From the NCBI RefSeq assembly GCF_030272615.1, contig NC_081409.1, positions 612,309,755 through 612,373,754 of the forward strand: a DNA stretch of 64,000 bases. Reading direction: 5' to 3'. The notes beneath the pieces are model-generated. The model did no database searches. It was not told where the DNA came from and saw nothing but the letters and a program-made list of their open reading frames with translations. The DNA is from Cryptomeria japonica. Lineage: Eukaryota; Streptophyta; Pinopsida; Cupressales; Cupressaceae. Both the position numbers and the translations under genes were made by a program. Of the stretch, positions 47,296 through 59,935 are shown one piece after another (within the stretch, counting starts at the first letter, position 1; each line of letters begins with the position of its first letter).

Positions 47296-50200
47296 TTTCA
47301 TTTCTCTAACTCCCCTATTGTTTCAACCACTTCTTGACATTGGGTAATCAGGTATGTGTATATGTCCATCAGTGTGACATCAAACTGAGCTGGAGGTCCT
47401 AGATGTTGGGTCTCATATGCATCCCACTGATCCAATAATTTTTCTTCCTCCATGATCCCCGTATTGGTTAACCCCAACCCAAAAGCTTCGAGCAAATGCT
47501 TTACAAAATTCTCATATTTTAAAATTTCCCTAAGGAGAGGGACTCGGATCTCTACCACATCCTTCACATACTGCTGAAGCATTTCAATCTTTAGTTCCAA
47601 AATGTATGTGTAAGATTGTAAGTTCTTACAACTATCTCCTCCTAAGAGGTCCTCCTCCATTATTACCTCTTCCCCTAAATGTAAAACTTTATTCAAAATT
47701 TGAAACTATTTATTAAAAATGCTTAGTTTATGTTCCCATTGTGTAGAACAAGAAGCTAATGCTCCGCCTTCCTATGCTGCCTCTCAGTATACCCCCATGG
47801 TATACTGCAAAAATAACCTAATCTTAGCAGCATTTATCTGAGCCCATGATTTAGCTATAGCAGCCACCTGTCTCACCTCCATTAATGCTTTTACTTCTCC
47901 CTCTGGCAGTGATGAGGTTGAAGGTAGGTTGTCAGTCCTACAAGAGTCTAGAGGTTTACTCATCTCTACTAGCAACTACTTATATTTCCCCAACTGTGCT
48001 TTAAGCTCTATGTTGGAGGTATGCTCATTTTCCATGCACTCCCTGAGAACACTGGTGGCTAGTTCTAAAGTGTCTAACTCTCCCCATTTTGTTTGCTTAC
48101 CCAAGTTTACTTGGGATACTTGGTATTTGGGAGAGGCTTGACCTTCAGTCTGGAGTGGAACTGCCACATCTACAACCACTTCACCAAAACCTATTCTTGA
48201 CAAATGATGCACAATCTTTGGTTTCTTGACCTTTTGGGGCTCCTCTGTGATTACCTATTGCAATGTCACCTTAGGCATCTCTACCTTTCTCTTCTTCTTC
48301 TCAAAAGTAAATTCAAGCCACTATGGTATATATTTATCTTTGTCACCTTGATGTGACACTATGTGGGTAGTTACAATATGAACATCTGCCTATTCCTCTT
48401 CTTCATCCCTCTCTTCCACATCTATCTGTTTAGGATTTTGAGGTGAAGCAACTTGACGAGCCAGATTAGTTTGGAGAGAAATATTAACAGTCAGTTGTTT
48501 TTTCTTATGTAACTCTCCCAACTTATCACTGACCTCTTTGTTGAATGTCCTCTCTTCCTCATTTGCCTATGTTCCACCTTGCCCGGTAGCTATGTCCTTA
48601 AAGAGGTCTTCTTGATCCTTAGGGGTTAAGAGTAATCTTTCATTTAACAGATCTTCTACCTCATCTCGTTCTTTATCCTCTCCAAGTGACTGTTGTTCCT
48701 TGGGTTGTTCCTCTTCCTATTCTGAGTCTGATTTGACATTCCTGATGATTACCTCCTCAGTGGCAGACCTAAATCCCTATATCTGAGGCTACTCTATGGT
48801 TGTATTGACTGATGGTGGTATGGGGGCATTGGTAACTGGAACTTGTGTAGCAGCTATTGGAGGAGGTTGACTGAGCACATCTTCATCTATTTCTATTCCT
48901 TCTTCTCACTCTTGAGCACCTTCTGCTATAGCCTGCCTTATAGTTGTCCTTGGTGGAAGGACTTCGGTGAGTGGCACCACTCCTAATCCATCTGTTATCC
49001 CCAAATCTGTAGCCTTCTTCAACAACTCAGACATCCTCATCTTTTTCTTAAGCTTTCTCATTAGATCCTTGGTGCTATCTTCGGGCCCCACTTCTTTGTC
49101 GGGGTCAACAGATGTATTCTTTCTTGAGTTTGACCTTGTTTTCTGAGCATACTCCTTATAACCCCTTGACTGGGGAACCCCTGAGGTAGACTCTTTTTGC
49201 TTCCCCTTTGAGGCACTCAGCCTAACCCTTTGTCTTAGCCATTGTTTGGTCCTATTCATGACCCCTTGGGCAATCTTTTCTATATTCACATCCTCATTTG
49301 CAGACCACCTTATTGGGGAGAGGGGCCTTTTATCAACTTCTTGTTCTTTATATGTTGCATCAATCAAGTCTCCATCATCCCTCAGTTCTTTAGGGATATT
49401 GGTTTCCATTTATAAATCCCTTATTTGAGGCACTGACAACCTATTGTAATTTTTCTCTCCCACTTCAAAACTATCTTGGAGGTTTGCCCAAAAATCCTCC
49501 AGTCTAGGCTTATGCCCCTCATATGCCTTAGGCATAGTTTTCTTTAGCTTCCCGTAGGGATCATAGAATTCCTTAGCATAATCAAATTCTTTAAGATTTA
49601 AATCTTGGAGCTCTGGCTCTGCCAACTTTTCCACTTGTATCTTGGAGCAACAGAAATACCCAATAGACAATGAAAATTCAATCCCTGTTTTGTGCTTGGA
49701 TGATAGGAGAGATTGGAAGCCGAGCAGCTGCCTGGCATATTCTAATAAAATAATCCTGTCATTACACTACCTTGGGAGCAGCATTGGGTTTCCTGTGAAT
49801 CTACTAACCCTAATGTAGGTGGGGCGTGGGTTTTGGATAAATCAACACACCCACTCTCGGATGATAGCCATGGCTTCCGGGCTAATCCGGTATCCTGTAT
49901 CTCCCTTCAGTTTAATTATTACAGAAAAAATGAAGGCGTCATTGATCCTCTTTAAATGGGCCTTTGCATTGATGAGGGGGGGTTGGGAATAATATTCCCA
50001 TACCTTTTTTTGACTTCTTCATCCCCTAATTGACCTTCCACCTATAGGCCTAGGAATTTGCCAGCTCTTGCGGCCACCCAGATGACATACAATGTAAAGA
50101 AAAATTTCTTGGTCTGGTGGATTTCTTTCATCTGTTTGCATATGTTGTCTGAAAGGATTTGAGGCCAGTCGAAATATTGTTTTCCTACTAGGATGGTTGT

Positions 50201-50824
50201 CATGAATTGTAACATCCATGAGTGAAAGTGTTTACAGTCGGGCTTGCCAAAGGCCTTGCTTAACATGATGATCAGGTCTCTCTTAGGCTCCTAAAAGTCT
50301 TCTCTTAGTATCCCTGTGGCCTTTAGACTTGTTTTCCTTTCTTCTTCCAACCAATTTTCATTCATATGCCTCTTGTTTGAGGTCACATTATCATTCCATA
50401 CCTTCAAGGCTTCCTCTTCAGTTGAGAGGAATATCCCATCTCTATTTGGGATGCCGAACATAAATCCCAGCATATCACGGGACAAATCTATCACTATTTT
50501 ACCATGTGCATTTGTGCACTTCCTGGTGTCAAGGTCATAAAACTAGGCAATTGTCATTATAAATTTGGGAGCCTACACCGACTGTGGAAAGATGGTAGCC
50601 TCTACTAGGCATGATCTCTTTATTATCCTCTGTGGGGCTTCCAACCTTGGATTGTCCAATTGGGTTTTGATGTCCTTGATTTCAATGTGCCTGATCTCAG
50701 TATCAGTAACCCATTTAATTTGATCATCCAACTTTGAAGCGTAAACCTGCCCTTTGTAGTGGTACTTCATGATTGCCGGAAGTCGATCAATATCCTTGCC
50801 CCTCTTGCTGGAAGATGGGTCCAT
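47296..50824 (-). pseudogene. Long unknown ORF of unit G (~1,175 codons), broken
   Basis: It starts at MDPSSSKRGKDIDRLPAIMK (50824) and can be followed to about 47296 through about 20 stops (around 15 TAG, 4 TGA, 1 TAA) and one frameshift between 50042 and 49670. The N-terminal ~300 residues look globular (IDLSRDMLGFMFGIPNRDGI, then HSWMLQFMTTILVGKQYF). Middle parts are charged and low-complexity, and the C-terminal ~250 residues are helical and Glu-rich (LELKIEMLQQYVKDVVEIRV). No protease, RT or integrase motif is seen. The N-terminal layout recalls the ORF at 2130-3992. Function is unknown; a retroelement-carried plant protein is the best guess. Confidence 0.6.
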
Positions 50825-50895
50825 CTAATTGCTTGAATCTACAAGAAGGAAACAAGTGTCAGTACATTATAAAAAACATGGAAAACTTCATTCAC

Positions 50896-51735
50896 CTCGG
50901 GACTCCAAGGTTCCGAAGTTCCAGGGTTGGGAAAAGCAAGCAACCTAGAACTCTGGGGATCTAGGGTTCCGGGGGCAGAACTAGAGCACACGGGAAAAAG
51001 AAAATACGAAAAATGAAAAGAAGTAAAGAAAACAAGAAAAAACCCATGACAAAAAGGAAGATCTAAACTACAAACAATGAGGAGGGCAAGAAAAATCACC
51101 AACATGGTGAGAAGAATCGCCCAAGAACATGAAAGGAACTTGGAAGGTCAGAGGCACGAAGCAAGAGGAAAGAAAACAAGAGCTCTGAAAGGTTTAATGC
51201 ACAAATGAGCTTTAAAAAGGTTCACTATTCATATTTATGCCCCCCCAAACCTCATCCGTACGAGCGCCTTTAAACAAGACCTTGGGACTCTGGGGTTCCA
51301 AAGTTTCGGGGTCGACAGCAAAAACCAAAGAACAAACACATCAACTCGAGACTCCGAGGTTCCGAGGTGAGGGAGAACAAGAAAGCAAACAAGGATCAAC
51401 CTCAGGAGTCTGGGGTTTCGGACTTCCAGGGTTGATGAACAAAACACAATGTACCTCGGGACTCCAGAACTCCGAAGTTCTGAGGTAGACAACACCAAAC
51501 ACACCTCGAGACTTTGGGACTCCAAGGTTCTGAGGTAGACAAAATAAAATAGACAAGACAAGGCAAGGCACCACCTCGGGACTCTGGGGTTCTGAGGTTC
51601 CGAGGTAGGTGAACTAACAAGCAAAAAGACTAACCTCGGAACTCTGGGGTTCTAGGGTTTCAGGGTAGGCAAAGAGAAAACAAAAGAAAAAGAGACCATG
51701 GGACTCTGGGACTCCGAGGTTCTAAGGTAGAAGGA
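50896..51735. repeat. Array of palindromic ACCTCGG...CCGAGGT units with variable spacers
   Basis: About nine degenerate units on the pattern ACCTCGGGACTCTGGGGTTC-CGAGGT occur, densest from 51270 to 51735 (starts near 51342, 51397, 51453, 51503, 51572, 51631, 51697). The unit ends are inverted repeats of 7 bp. Spacers are A-rich, unrelated and about 15-35 bp. The array lies upstream of the G ORF. Confidence 0.82.
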
Positions 51736-51924
51736 ACAAAACAAAAAGAAACAAAGCAACATAAAGAAAATAAAGGGGACCCATATTTTCAACACAAGGA
51801 AGCTAATAAGGGTTAGGTATGCAGGGCATAACAGGTATGTAAATAAATACATATATAAATATATTTGTGTATATATTCTTTTTAAATGATTATGAAGGAT
51901 GTATTATTTTCATCCCTTGAGGTA

Positions 51925-52059
<135 letters not shown>

Positions 52060-52810
52060 TTGTATATATATTTGTATATATAAATACACACACACATATA
52101 TATATAGCAATTATTTATGGACACCTTGGGTTAGTAGGATAATATTAATATCCAAGGAATTGTAGTAAACTTTATAAATATAGTATGAGGCCCCATTGGT
52201 AAATAGATACATATGAATATCAAATTAATATTAATATTAATATAATAAAATTGGAAAATTTGCACTTAAATAATACTTTTAGCAACTAAGTTTAAGTGGT
52301 GATATTTGAGTTAATTTAATGGTAATATTTGAGTTAATTTAATTAACTCTAAACAAAAATGGACCTAATAGTTATTTCAAAAGGATACGGATTATAATCC
52401 GTAGGAAAGTTATATTTTAAGAATGAATGAAAAATTTTCAAGCACTTAGTTGTGGATTTAATAATTAATTAAATTAACCAAATTTATGTAACGTTGTTAA
52501 CTACGAGAAAGGTATCTCTCATTTATTTTAAGGAACTTTTCCTTATTGAGCATAATGTAGAGCAATGGCTTAAGGGGGTTAAATCTTATCCCACATAGTC
52601 AATGTATGTTACATGTTGCCATCTTAATTAAATTTTAAATAAAACATTTAGCCATTCACATTTGAGATAACATTAAGTTGGCGCTAAGGAAATCAAGTTA
52701 GTAAAACTTAGTGAGCATCTACGCCTTCACTTTAAGTAAACACCAGTGATTAAGCCCTGTTTTTTAAAAAATAAATTGTTGTGTTTTTGCCCTAAGGTTT
52801 GGGCACTACA

Positions 52811-53690
52811 CCATGACTTGGTCCATGTTAAAACAGAGGGTTGAAACTATAGAACTACCAAAAAATGAAGAAAAACACAGAGGACCAAGGTGTCATGCCC
52901 TAGTCTTGGGGAGGACCAAGGTGCTACACCCTAGTCCCTAAAGACTAAGGTCAAATTCTGAGGTTGGACCTGTCTCTGTGTGCTCTGTCGGTTCTAAAGA
53001 TCATGCATCCATTGGATTCCTATACCTGCACCTGCAACTTGAAAAAGGATGTCTAGGTGGCTATATAGGGTTTTCTCTTAGTCAAGCCCCCTGTTTTGGT
53101 AATTTCCACCTCCACAAATAGCCGATAATGTATTGAAAATGTATGTGCAAGAATCTTGTGTGTATGTAAGATCCTAAATGAACAAGAAAGTAAATCTAGA
53201 GTTCTACTCCATGCTTTAGAGAGTAAACCCTAAATGAATGTAAATGTAAATGTAAATGCTTCAAAACACAAATTCTATAATGGATCTAAAGCCTGAATTT
53301 AAATCTGAAAATGAATGTTATGAAGCTCATACAAAGACATGAAAATAACATGAAACCATACCAAACCCTTAGGGAGAGGTACAATCCAATCAACAGTCGG
53401 TGATCTCCTATTATTCTTCAATATCGTCAAAGCTCCTAATTGATGTTGAAAATGATTGATAAGGATTGATAAATTCTTGATGAATGTTTGATTTGTTGTT
53501 GTAGACTGCACATAACATGTACTTTCACTTCATAAGAGGATCCTTCAATCTCTTGATCTTAGATCTTCAAATGAGGAAAGGAAGGCTTTATGTAGGAGAC
53601 CCTAACTTTGTTTTGAGTCATAGGCTGACTTAGAAATAAATTTTCACCAATCTCTTGGATTTTAAAATCTTCAATTAAATTGTTGGTACC
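52811..53690 (-). repeat. Element E LTR, left copy, second part
   Basis: It continues the homology to the right E LTR (about 60800-61715), in the same order: TAGAGGGTTGAAACTA-type start, palindromic GGACCAAGG...CCCTAGTCC units (52891-52948), GATGTCTAGGTGGCTATATAGG, and CTAACTTTGTTTTGAGTCATAGGC. Homology fades at about 53690. Confidence 0.82.
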
Positions 53691-56285
53691 ATAAAATCCT
53701 ATATTGTTGCTACCATAAAATCTTCAAAATGAATATCATTAAATGAAGTTCTAAATATATTTGATAAATCTATCCCACATATATTATTTTAGAGGTGGTT
53801 TCGCCCCCTGTAAAAATTGTACATGTCCCCATGTATAAGGGTAATAAGAACATTTTAGTTCTAAAACTTTTAAGCCATTGTATTATTTAACTAGCATATT
53901 CTAGTAACTAAAGTATTTTACCAATTTTTAAAATGAGCTTAGGACCTATGGGTTATGGGCCCACAATGTAACCTAGGTCAGACTTAAGTAAATCTAGATG
54001 CGATATTTTATTTTTATTTTTCTAACAATGTATGGATTATAAATATCCTTTAAAATCACTTGTCAACTTCCTAGATACAAAAACTCAAGGTTTTAGTTTT
54101 TATAATCCTTTTTAATTTTATAGCTAATAAGATCCCAATATAGATAAAATATGCTAGATACAAATAACTCATTTATTACTTTGAGTATGACTTATATCCT
54201 TGACTACAAAATATAAATCCTTAAGTTTATTCCAATAGAAGTGCATATGCACTAAAGAACATTTCTAGTGAGATTTAGGGAATAACCCCTTGAAACTAGA
54301 TGATAGATTTATTTTAACCTTGGCAAGAAAAAAAATAGAGACAAGGTACTTGAACCGTTTAACAGATCACCTCAAAAAATTATCATCTCATCAAATGTAA
54401 TACAAAATAGATTTGTTGAATAGTACCCAAAATGGAAATTGTAAGTGAAAATGACTATGTGTTTATGGTTGAGGCCGAAATGAGGCCAAAAGTCACATCA
54501 AATACATTGAAATTGATATTTGCCATTGGCATTGCACAAGAATTTCTTCAATTATCTAGAATTGGTTTTTGAATAATCTATGTACAATGATTCATGCCCT
54601 AGCCTAAACAAACCTGGCAACTATGGTTGTATCCGATAGTTAATTCTCTATTGCACTTTGTCATAACAAGAGCAACGCCCATTGTCAATAATCTACAAAG
54701 AATACAAGGTTTTAGAGCTACTAAATTTTTTAGATGGAAAAAATTGTAGCCTTTTAAATGAGAATACTAATTGCAAGTTGAAGTTTGTTTTCACGCGTGG
54801 GGTAAGAAATGTCCAACTGTTTTGAAGTTGTTTTTGCAACCTATTAAATGAAAATTTTGGTCTGATTTGAGATTTGGTTTCAATATATTCCTATTTTATA
54901 TTGTTCTTTTAATACTTTCTTGTGAATTTGTATGCTAACAGCTATGTTATATGAATATTGAGATGAATTTACTGTTGTAAGTGAAACCATATCATTCTTG
55001 TTGTTATAAATACGAGGGTAAATTATGTTTTTTAAATTTGATGAGAATTTATCTCATTCATTTTTCAAGATTAAAATCTCTAGCAATTCCTTCATTCACT
55101 ATATCTATTGAATACTAAGAACCAGATCTATATACTCTATTCCCAATCAATGGGAATTAAATACACTAAGGACTTACATTCTGTACTAGTCACAATTTCT
55201 TGTTCTTGAGCTAATATTTCAAAGTCTTGATTCATGTTCAATTATAAAATTCTTGAAATGCAAACTAGACCTTAAGAACACGGAACATATTTAAATTAAT
55301 AAATTTTACAGCTCTATTGTGGGGATTGATGGAGGAGGATACCTTTTGTCAAACTTTAAGAATGCAACACCATTATTTTTCTTATGACAAAATGGTGTGT
55401 ATAAATGGGTAATGGATAGCGTCTAAGCATGAAGAATGAGGAAATTTTGCTAACAGCCAAGATGGACATGATTATAAAATATTTAAGCATGTATAATACA
55501 GTGTATAATGCCTCAAAAGAATTTAGTCACAAGGCATGCTATGATTGGAGGATGTGCACAAAATAAATTTTGTTGAAATGACTATGGAAACTAATACAAC
55601 ATGCAGTAAATTTTATCGGTAGAGAAATTTTAATTGTAAAAGAATTTACAGACAGAGACTCAAATTACCATGCTAAAATAAAGTTTTTGCAGATTAGTAT
55701 TCAATTTATCAGATCAGTGCAGGAAAATTCCTTTCAATAACATTTATTTATTTATTTGGTTTGTTTCTATAGATTGATTGGTCAATTTTTGGTTTTTCTT
55801 GGTTGTGTAGAAAACAATAGTAAATGTTTGTTGTTATTTGAAAATTTTATGAAATAACTTTCAAGCATGAGCTACTACGAAATATGGCCTATTAAAAACT
55901 TGTTTTTTTCCTCACTGTGTTCGTAAGTAAATTGCAAGGGCATTCACCAACGCATATAATGTGCAAATTTACTGCAACCACTATACCTAGAGTTTCAAAT
56001 TTTTCACTCGATGATTCCAAATGTGACAAGTTTTTAAATTATTTTTTATTTTTTATTTTTTTTTCATTTTTTTTCTTCTTTTTATGGTTTCAAGAAGCAA
56101 ATTTGTCCTCAAGTGGAATTTTGAGTCTTTAGCTTTAAATCTTTCATGAAATAATTTTATTTAAATTATAATATCAAATAGAAATCTTTATGCAACGGAT
56201 TAGGGTTCTAATTTGGGTTGGTAAAATTTTATATATAAAATAATAGTAACCCAAAACTAATAACTAGTAGAGTAAAGATCGTCGA
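53691..56285. other. Unassigned AT-rich sequence
   Basis: I see no ORF or RNA gene of note. Part of it may be the interior of element F (primer site at 56286) or of E. GAGGTGGTTTCGCCCCC near 53793 stands out as GC-richer but was not identified. Confidence 0.4.
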
Positions 56286-56298
56286 GGCTCTGATACCA
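56286..56298 (-). other. Primer-binding site of element F
   Basis: The minus strand reads TGGTATCAGAGCC two bases from LTR F, the tRNA-Met type. Confidence 0.75.
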
Positions 56299-56300
56299 AA

Positions 56301-56973
56301 TGTAATGGTACTTTTCCCTTATGATTTATTAAGTATCAGTAGTGGATTAACCTTTTACCTAAGATAGATAATTTAATATTAAGGTGTTAAATTCACTATA
56401 TATTATTAAGTGTTTACATAGTATTTTAATAAAGTATCAAAGTAATTTATTCAAGTAATGATAAACTAATTACTCAGAATATATTAAACATTGAGATAAT
56501 GATTTGCAATGGTGAAACATTAAGGCAATGACTATATGAAATTGATTAATACATATATGTAAATCACGGAGAGACTACTTTCCTGCATGCAGAGGATTCA
56601 TTATAGGTATAGGGTTTCCAGGCAAGGGAGCACTCCATGAGGACATGGTTCTTACACAGAACCCCACATGTCTTCACGGCATGAAATAAACATGGTTCTT
56701 ACATAGAACCCCACATGCCTTCACGACATGAAATAAACACAGCCCTACCCAGGACACTCTCAGGTGTATGTTGTACCCCGAGTTAGACACACACTGTATG
56801 CCCCTTCTCCAATGCCCAATGCCCAACCACCAGACCTTAACTATCCTCTCTCTTTTTCTATTTTCAATTTCTTTTTCCTCTACTATTTTCTCCCTCTGTG
56901 TCCTTCTTTATTGATTCATAGGTTCTAAATAATGTCTCAAGGGTGGTAACAAAAGTCATAACCCTTCATAACA
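56301..56973 (-). repeat. LTR F (right end approximate)
   Basis: The plus strand starts TGTAATGGTAC next to the primer site, so this is a minus-strand 5' LTR. The outer end is placed at CATAACA (56973) with low certainty. It contains two copies of a 47-48 bp unit (56643-56689 and 56690-56738), each with hairpin GGTTCT-TACAC/T-AGAACC. No matching 3' LTR was found in the window. Confidence 0.6.
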
Positions 56974-57012
56974 ATTATAATTTTCATAATTATATTTATT
57001 TAATACTATTTA

Positions 57013-58215
57013 TTATAACTCCATTCCATGGGAAAAAGTCCCATAACATAAAACCTCATAAGAAAGATTAGAAATATCTTGGGGAGATTCATAAAGAGAC
57101 TTGTCAATCACCATAATTTCCTTATGATTGGGATGAGTGTTGAGAGAAGTAGAGGATGATCCAATTGAGGTGAAGTCATTATCACTACTAAATACAGCAT
57201 TCACATTGAGAGATGGTCTTTTAGATGCTTTGGTTGGCTTTGAAGGATTATATCCAAGTCTAAATAAAGCTTCACGTATTTCATTTTCTAAAGGAATCTT
57301 AATTCCTTGTTCATTTGTGCGACAACCATTGTCCTTATATCCACTCTTAGCTAAAATATAAAAAACATATACCATAACGGGATGACATATCAGAAAGAGA
57401 TGCTGGGGCCTCAAAGGTCTCAATGCCATAATTAGATGATGAAGAAAAAGAATCTAAATAATCGTTTGAATTATAAGCAACCACAAAATTGTTACTTAAT
57501 GGTTTAGATGAAGTGGATTTCTTTTTAGATTCATCTTTATCTTTCTCCTCAATTTTAGATCATTTCCAAGAGACTCTATATTCTCCCACAAAAGTAGGGT
57601 TAAAGTCTATAGATCCCTAATCATCATCTGATAGTACCTCTTCAAAAGAAAAGATATCTTTGGGAGAAAATTCAAATTGAGTAGAATCCCTTTTAGGAGT
57701 CTTGGAATCAATAGAGGGAATAGGGGGATTCAAGGAAATAGGCACACTTGAAGATGTAGGAGTATTTGAAGAAGGATTGGAAGTAGTTAAATAAGAAGAT
57801 TTGGTTTGCAATGGATCTTGTAGATTGGTATCGACATACAAAGTATACATCTTATTGTTGTAGATGAACTTGACGTTGCGATGAAGAGTAGAAGGGACAA
57901 CTTGCATATTATAAAGCCAAGGTAACATCCTAATAGAAGATTGTAGGTGAGCTTATCAAGCATGACATGTATAATTGTAGGAAAAATAACAAGTCCCACC
58001 CTATTAGGAAAGGTTATAGTACCTAAAGACTGTTTAGCAATATTGTAAAAGCCGTGAATAGTAAGAGAATCAGGTTGGATAGAAGAACTATCCATATTAA
58101 TCTTATGCAATAAATCAACACTGTAAATATTAAGGCCAAATGCATTGTCAACAAGGGTTCTTCTTATAACATTATCATTGATAATAACAACAATGATAAT
58201 AGGACCATATTAATG
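57013..58215 (-). pseudogene. Element E protease and pre-RT linker
   Basis: From about 58200 downward the reading gives an aspartic-protease-like segment: TLVDNAFGLNIYSVDLLHKI (active site DNA in place of the usual DNG or DSG), LTIHGFYNIAKQSLGTITFP and LTYNLLLG. After a frameshift near 57925 it continues PWLYNMQVVPSTLHRNVKFI. The linker ends with a G-patch-like SGYKDNGCRTNEQGIKIPLE (about 57340-57300), seen in some gypsy lineages between protease and RT. No RT follows; the sequence stops near 57013 by LTR F. Several stops and frame changes make it inactive. The clade is uncertain; Tat-like is possible. Confidence 0.7.
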
Positions 58216-59055
58216 TTAGATATCATGAGAAGGCAACTCATCTTGTGGGAATACAATTTGAGCTTTGGGTTTTTTTATAGGATCAATTAAAGAATCCATA
58301 TTATTAGGTGTCACTACAGGTGGGACATCTAAGTTATTTAAATCATCTTGTAATATTCCATGATGTTTAGATAAAGTTTGAATCAAATCCCAATGAGATA
58401 TCTTGGCAGGAGTAGCTTTAAGTTTTTCAATAAGATCATACTCCTTACTAAGAGTTTGTGGAATATGAGGTGCATGTGGAAGAATTGGTTGAGAGGTTGG
58501 AAGTGAAGCGATAATGAGAGGAGGATTTAGTTCTCTATTGTTTTGCATATTATATGTGTGAGCAGCCGCATTATAACTCTCTCGAATGATTTGTTTAGCA
58601 TACTCATCAGGGCTCTTGGTAGGATAACCTCCTTGCACAGTAATACCTGGTTTGTTAGGAGTGCAAAAGGAATCATTACTAAAACCACCTTGAAACACAA
58701 AGAGAGGCTTCTTAAGATGCTGATACTTTGAAGAAGGACTAGCACCTTGAACTATAGAGAGGGGCTTGTTAGGTGTTTCATAACCATTCACATGTATCAT
58801 ATTGATCGAAGATGGTTTAGGAACATCAAATCCTTGTGACCTAAGATCATTTTCTTTCTCCAAGGTGTCCTTATGAATTTTATAAGAAGGATGAAAATCA
58901 TTTGTATGATCAAGATTATTGAAAGAATTGTTGATAGTTTCTTCTTGCACCAAAATTTTATCATGGATAGGATCAATTTTGGGAGATAGACTAGAAGTAG
59001 GCATTAATGTTTCATCCCTAGAGGTAAAGTTATTGAAAAAGGCTATAATCAACAT
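58216..59055 (-). pseudogene. Element E gag, C-terminal part
   Basis: A 279-codon open stretch. It includes two or three copies of a KPLxxVQGGxx motif (PNKPLSIVQGASPSSKYQHL, KKPLFVFQGGFSND, NKPGITVQGGYPTK) and ends with ISHWDLIQTLSKHHGILQDD, LNNLDVPP and PQDELPSHD. That ending resembles the segment just before the protease in gypsy polyproteins. It leads into the protease after a stop at about 58216. No zinc knuckle is seen. Gag identity is inferred from position. Confidence 0.6.
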
Positions 59056-59935
59056 TACTCTTCAAAGCTTCATCCTTGAGAGGGGGGTCTTTGAAATAGA
59101 TGTTAACAATCTCTTCTTGGACTAGGGTATCTTTCTAAGTAGAACCAAGTTTAGGGGGGGAAGAGAATTATGTATTAATGCTTCATACTTGGAGGGAAGG
59201 TTATTGAAATGAAAAGAAGGTGAAGTGTTGTTAAGGGATTTTCAAACCATATTATTCTTCAAAGGTTTACCCCAAAGAGGGAGATCATTGAGAGGTGTTA
59301 AAAATATCTTTTTGTACTATGATGTCTCCATTGTTAGGTCCAATTTTGGGAGAGGAAATAACACGATTTATTAATTCTTCATCCTTAGAAGGGAGAGCAT
59401 CAATACATGTGTTGTTTAAATAATCCTCTTACCTCAAAATGTCTTCAATAGGATCTTTAGGAGAGAAAGCATTAATAAAATCACTTATAATTTCATCTTC
59501 TTTCTCTAAGACATCTTTATGGGTAATACAAGCTTTAGGAGAAGGACAAGCATATCTCATTAATGCTTCATCTTTAGTGGTAAATTTATTGGAATCAAAA
59601 GAGGGCATGCCATCACTAGGAAAAGTAGGGACAATACCATCTTCTTTCACCAAATGATCCTTATGAGGGGAGTACTTTTTAGGAGGAAAACTAATGTCAT
59701 TCTTCAAAGAATTAAGAAGGAGATATTTAGAAAAAGTGTTCATAACCTCTTGTTTCACTAACATGCCCCCAAATTTAGGAGAAGATAAGTCAATGTCCAT
59801 CAATAATTTTTCTATAAGAGAAGAATCATGTAAGGAAGGTAGGGTAACATTAAGAAAGGTGTTTATGATATCATCCTCTTCTTCTAAGATAGCTTCATGG
59901 GAGAGACATTTTAGGAGAGTTATCAACATTATTCT
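59056..59935 (-). pseudogene. Element E gag region with degenerate internal repeats
   Basis: The readable frame (clean from 59929 to 59429, then broken) is built from degenerate repeats of about 50-70 residues on the pattern F-x-S-K-D-E-A-L-M ... SPK ... HKDxLxKExxI. Examples are FTTKDEALMRYACPSPKACI, LPSKDEELINRVISSPKIGP and FTSRDETLMPTSSLSPKIDP; the last lies in the next frame block. I know no such gag repeat family. It may be a linker or spacer expansion. Stops and frameshifts are frequent. Confidence 0.55.

Larger units (their letters stand above)
46130..51833 (-). mobile_element. Unit G: TSD-flanked 5.7 kb element with one long ORF, possible giant solo LTR
   Basis: It begins TGTTGACGATTG and ends GGGCATAACA, flanked by GGTAT at 46125-46129 and 51834-51838, inside LTR B''. 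I could not find a second copy of either end inside, so it may be a solo LTR of about 5.7 kb; an element with badly decayed LTRs is the alternative. The minus strand carries one decayed ORF (50824 to about 47296) with an array of palindromic units upstream and a weak TATA-like ATAAATAT at 51231-51238. Orientation is taken from the ORF. Confidence 0.72.

Noticed and set aside
51235-51735. CRISPR array or a real protein coded by the 129-aa and overlapping ORFs
   Set aside because: Repeats are degenerate, the context is a plant retroelement, and the ORFs are by-products of the repeated unit.
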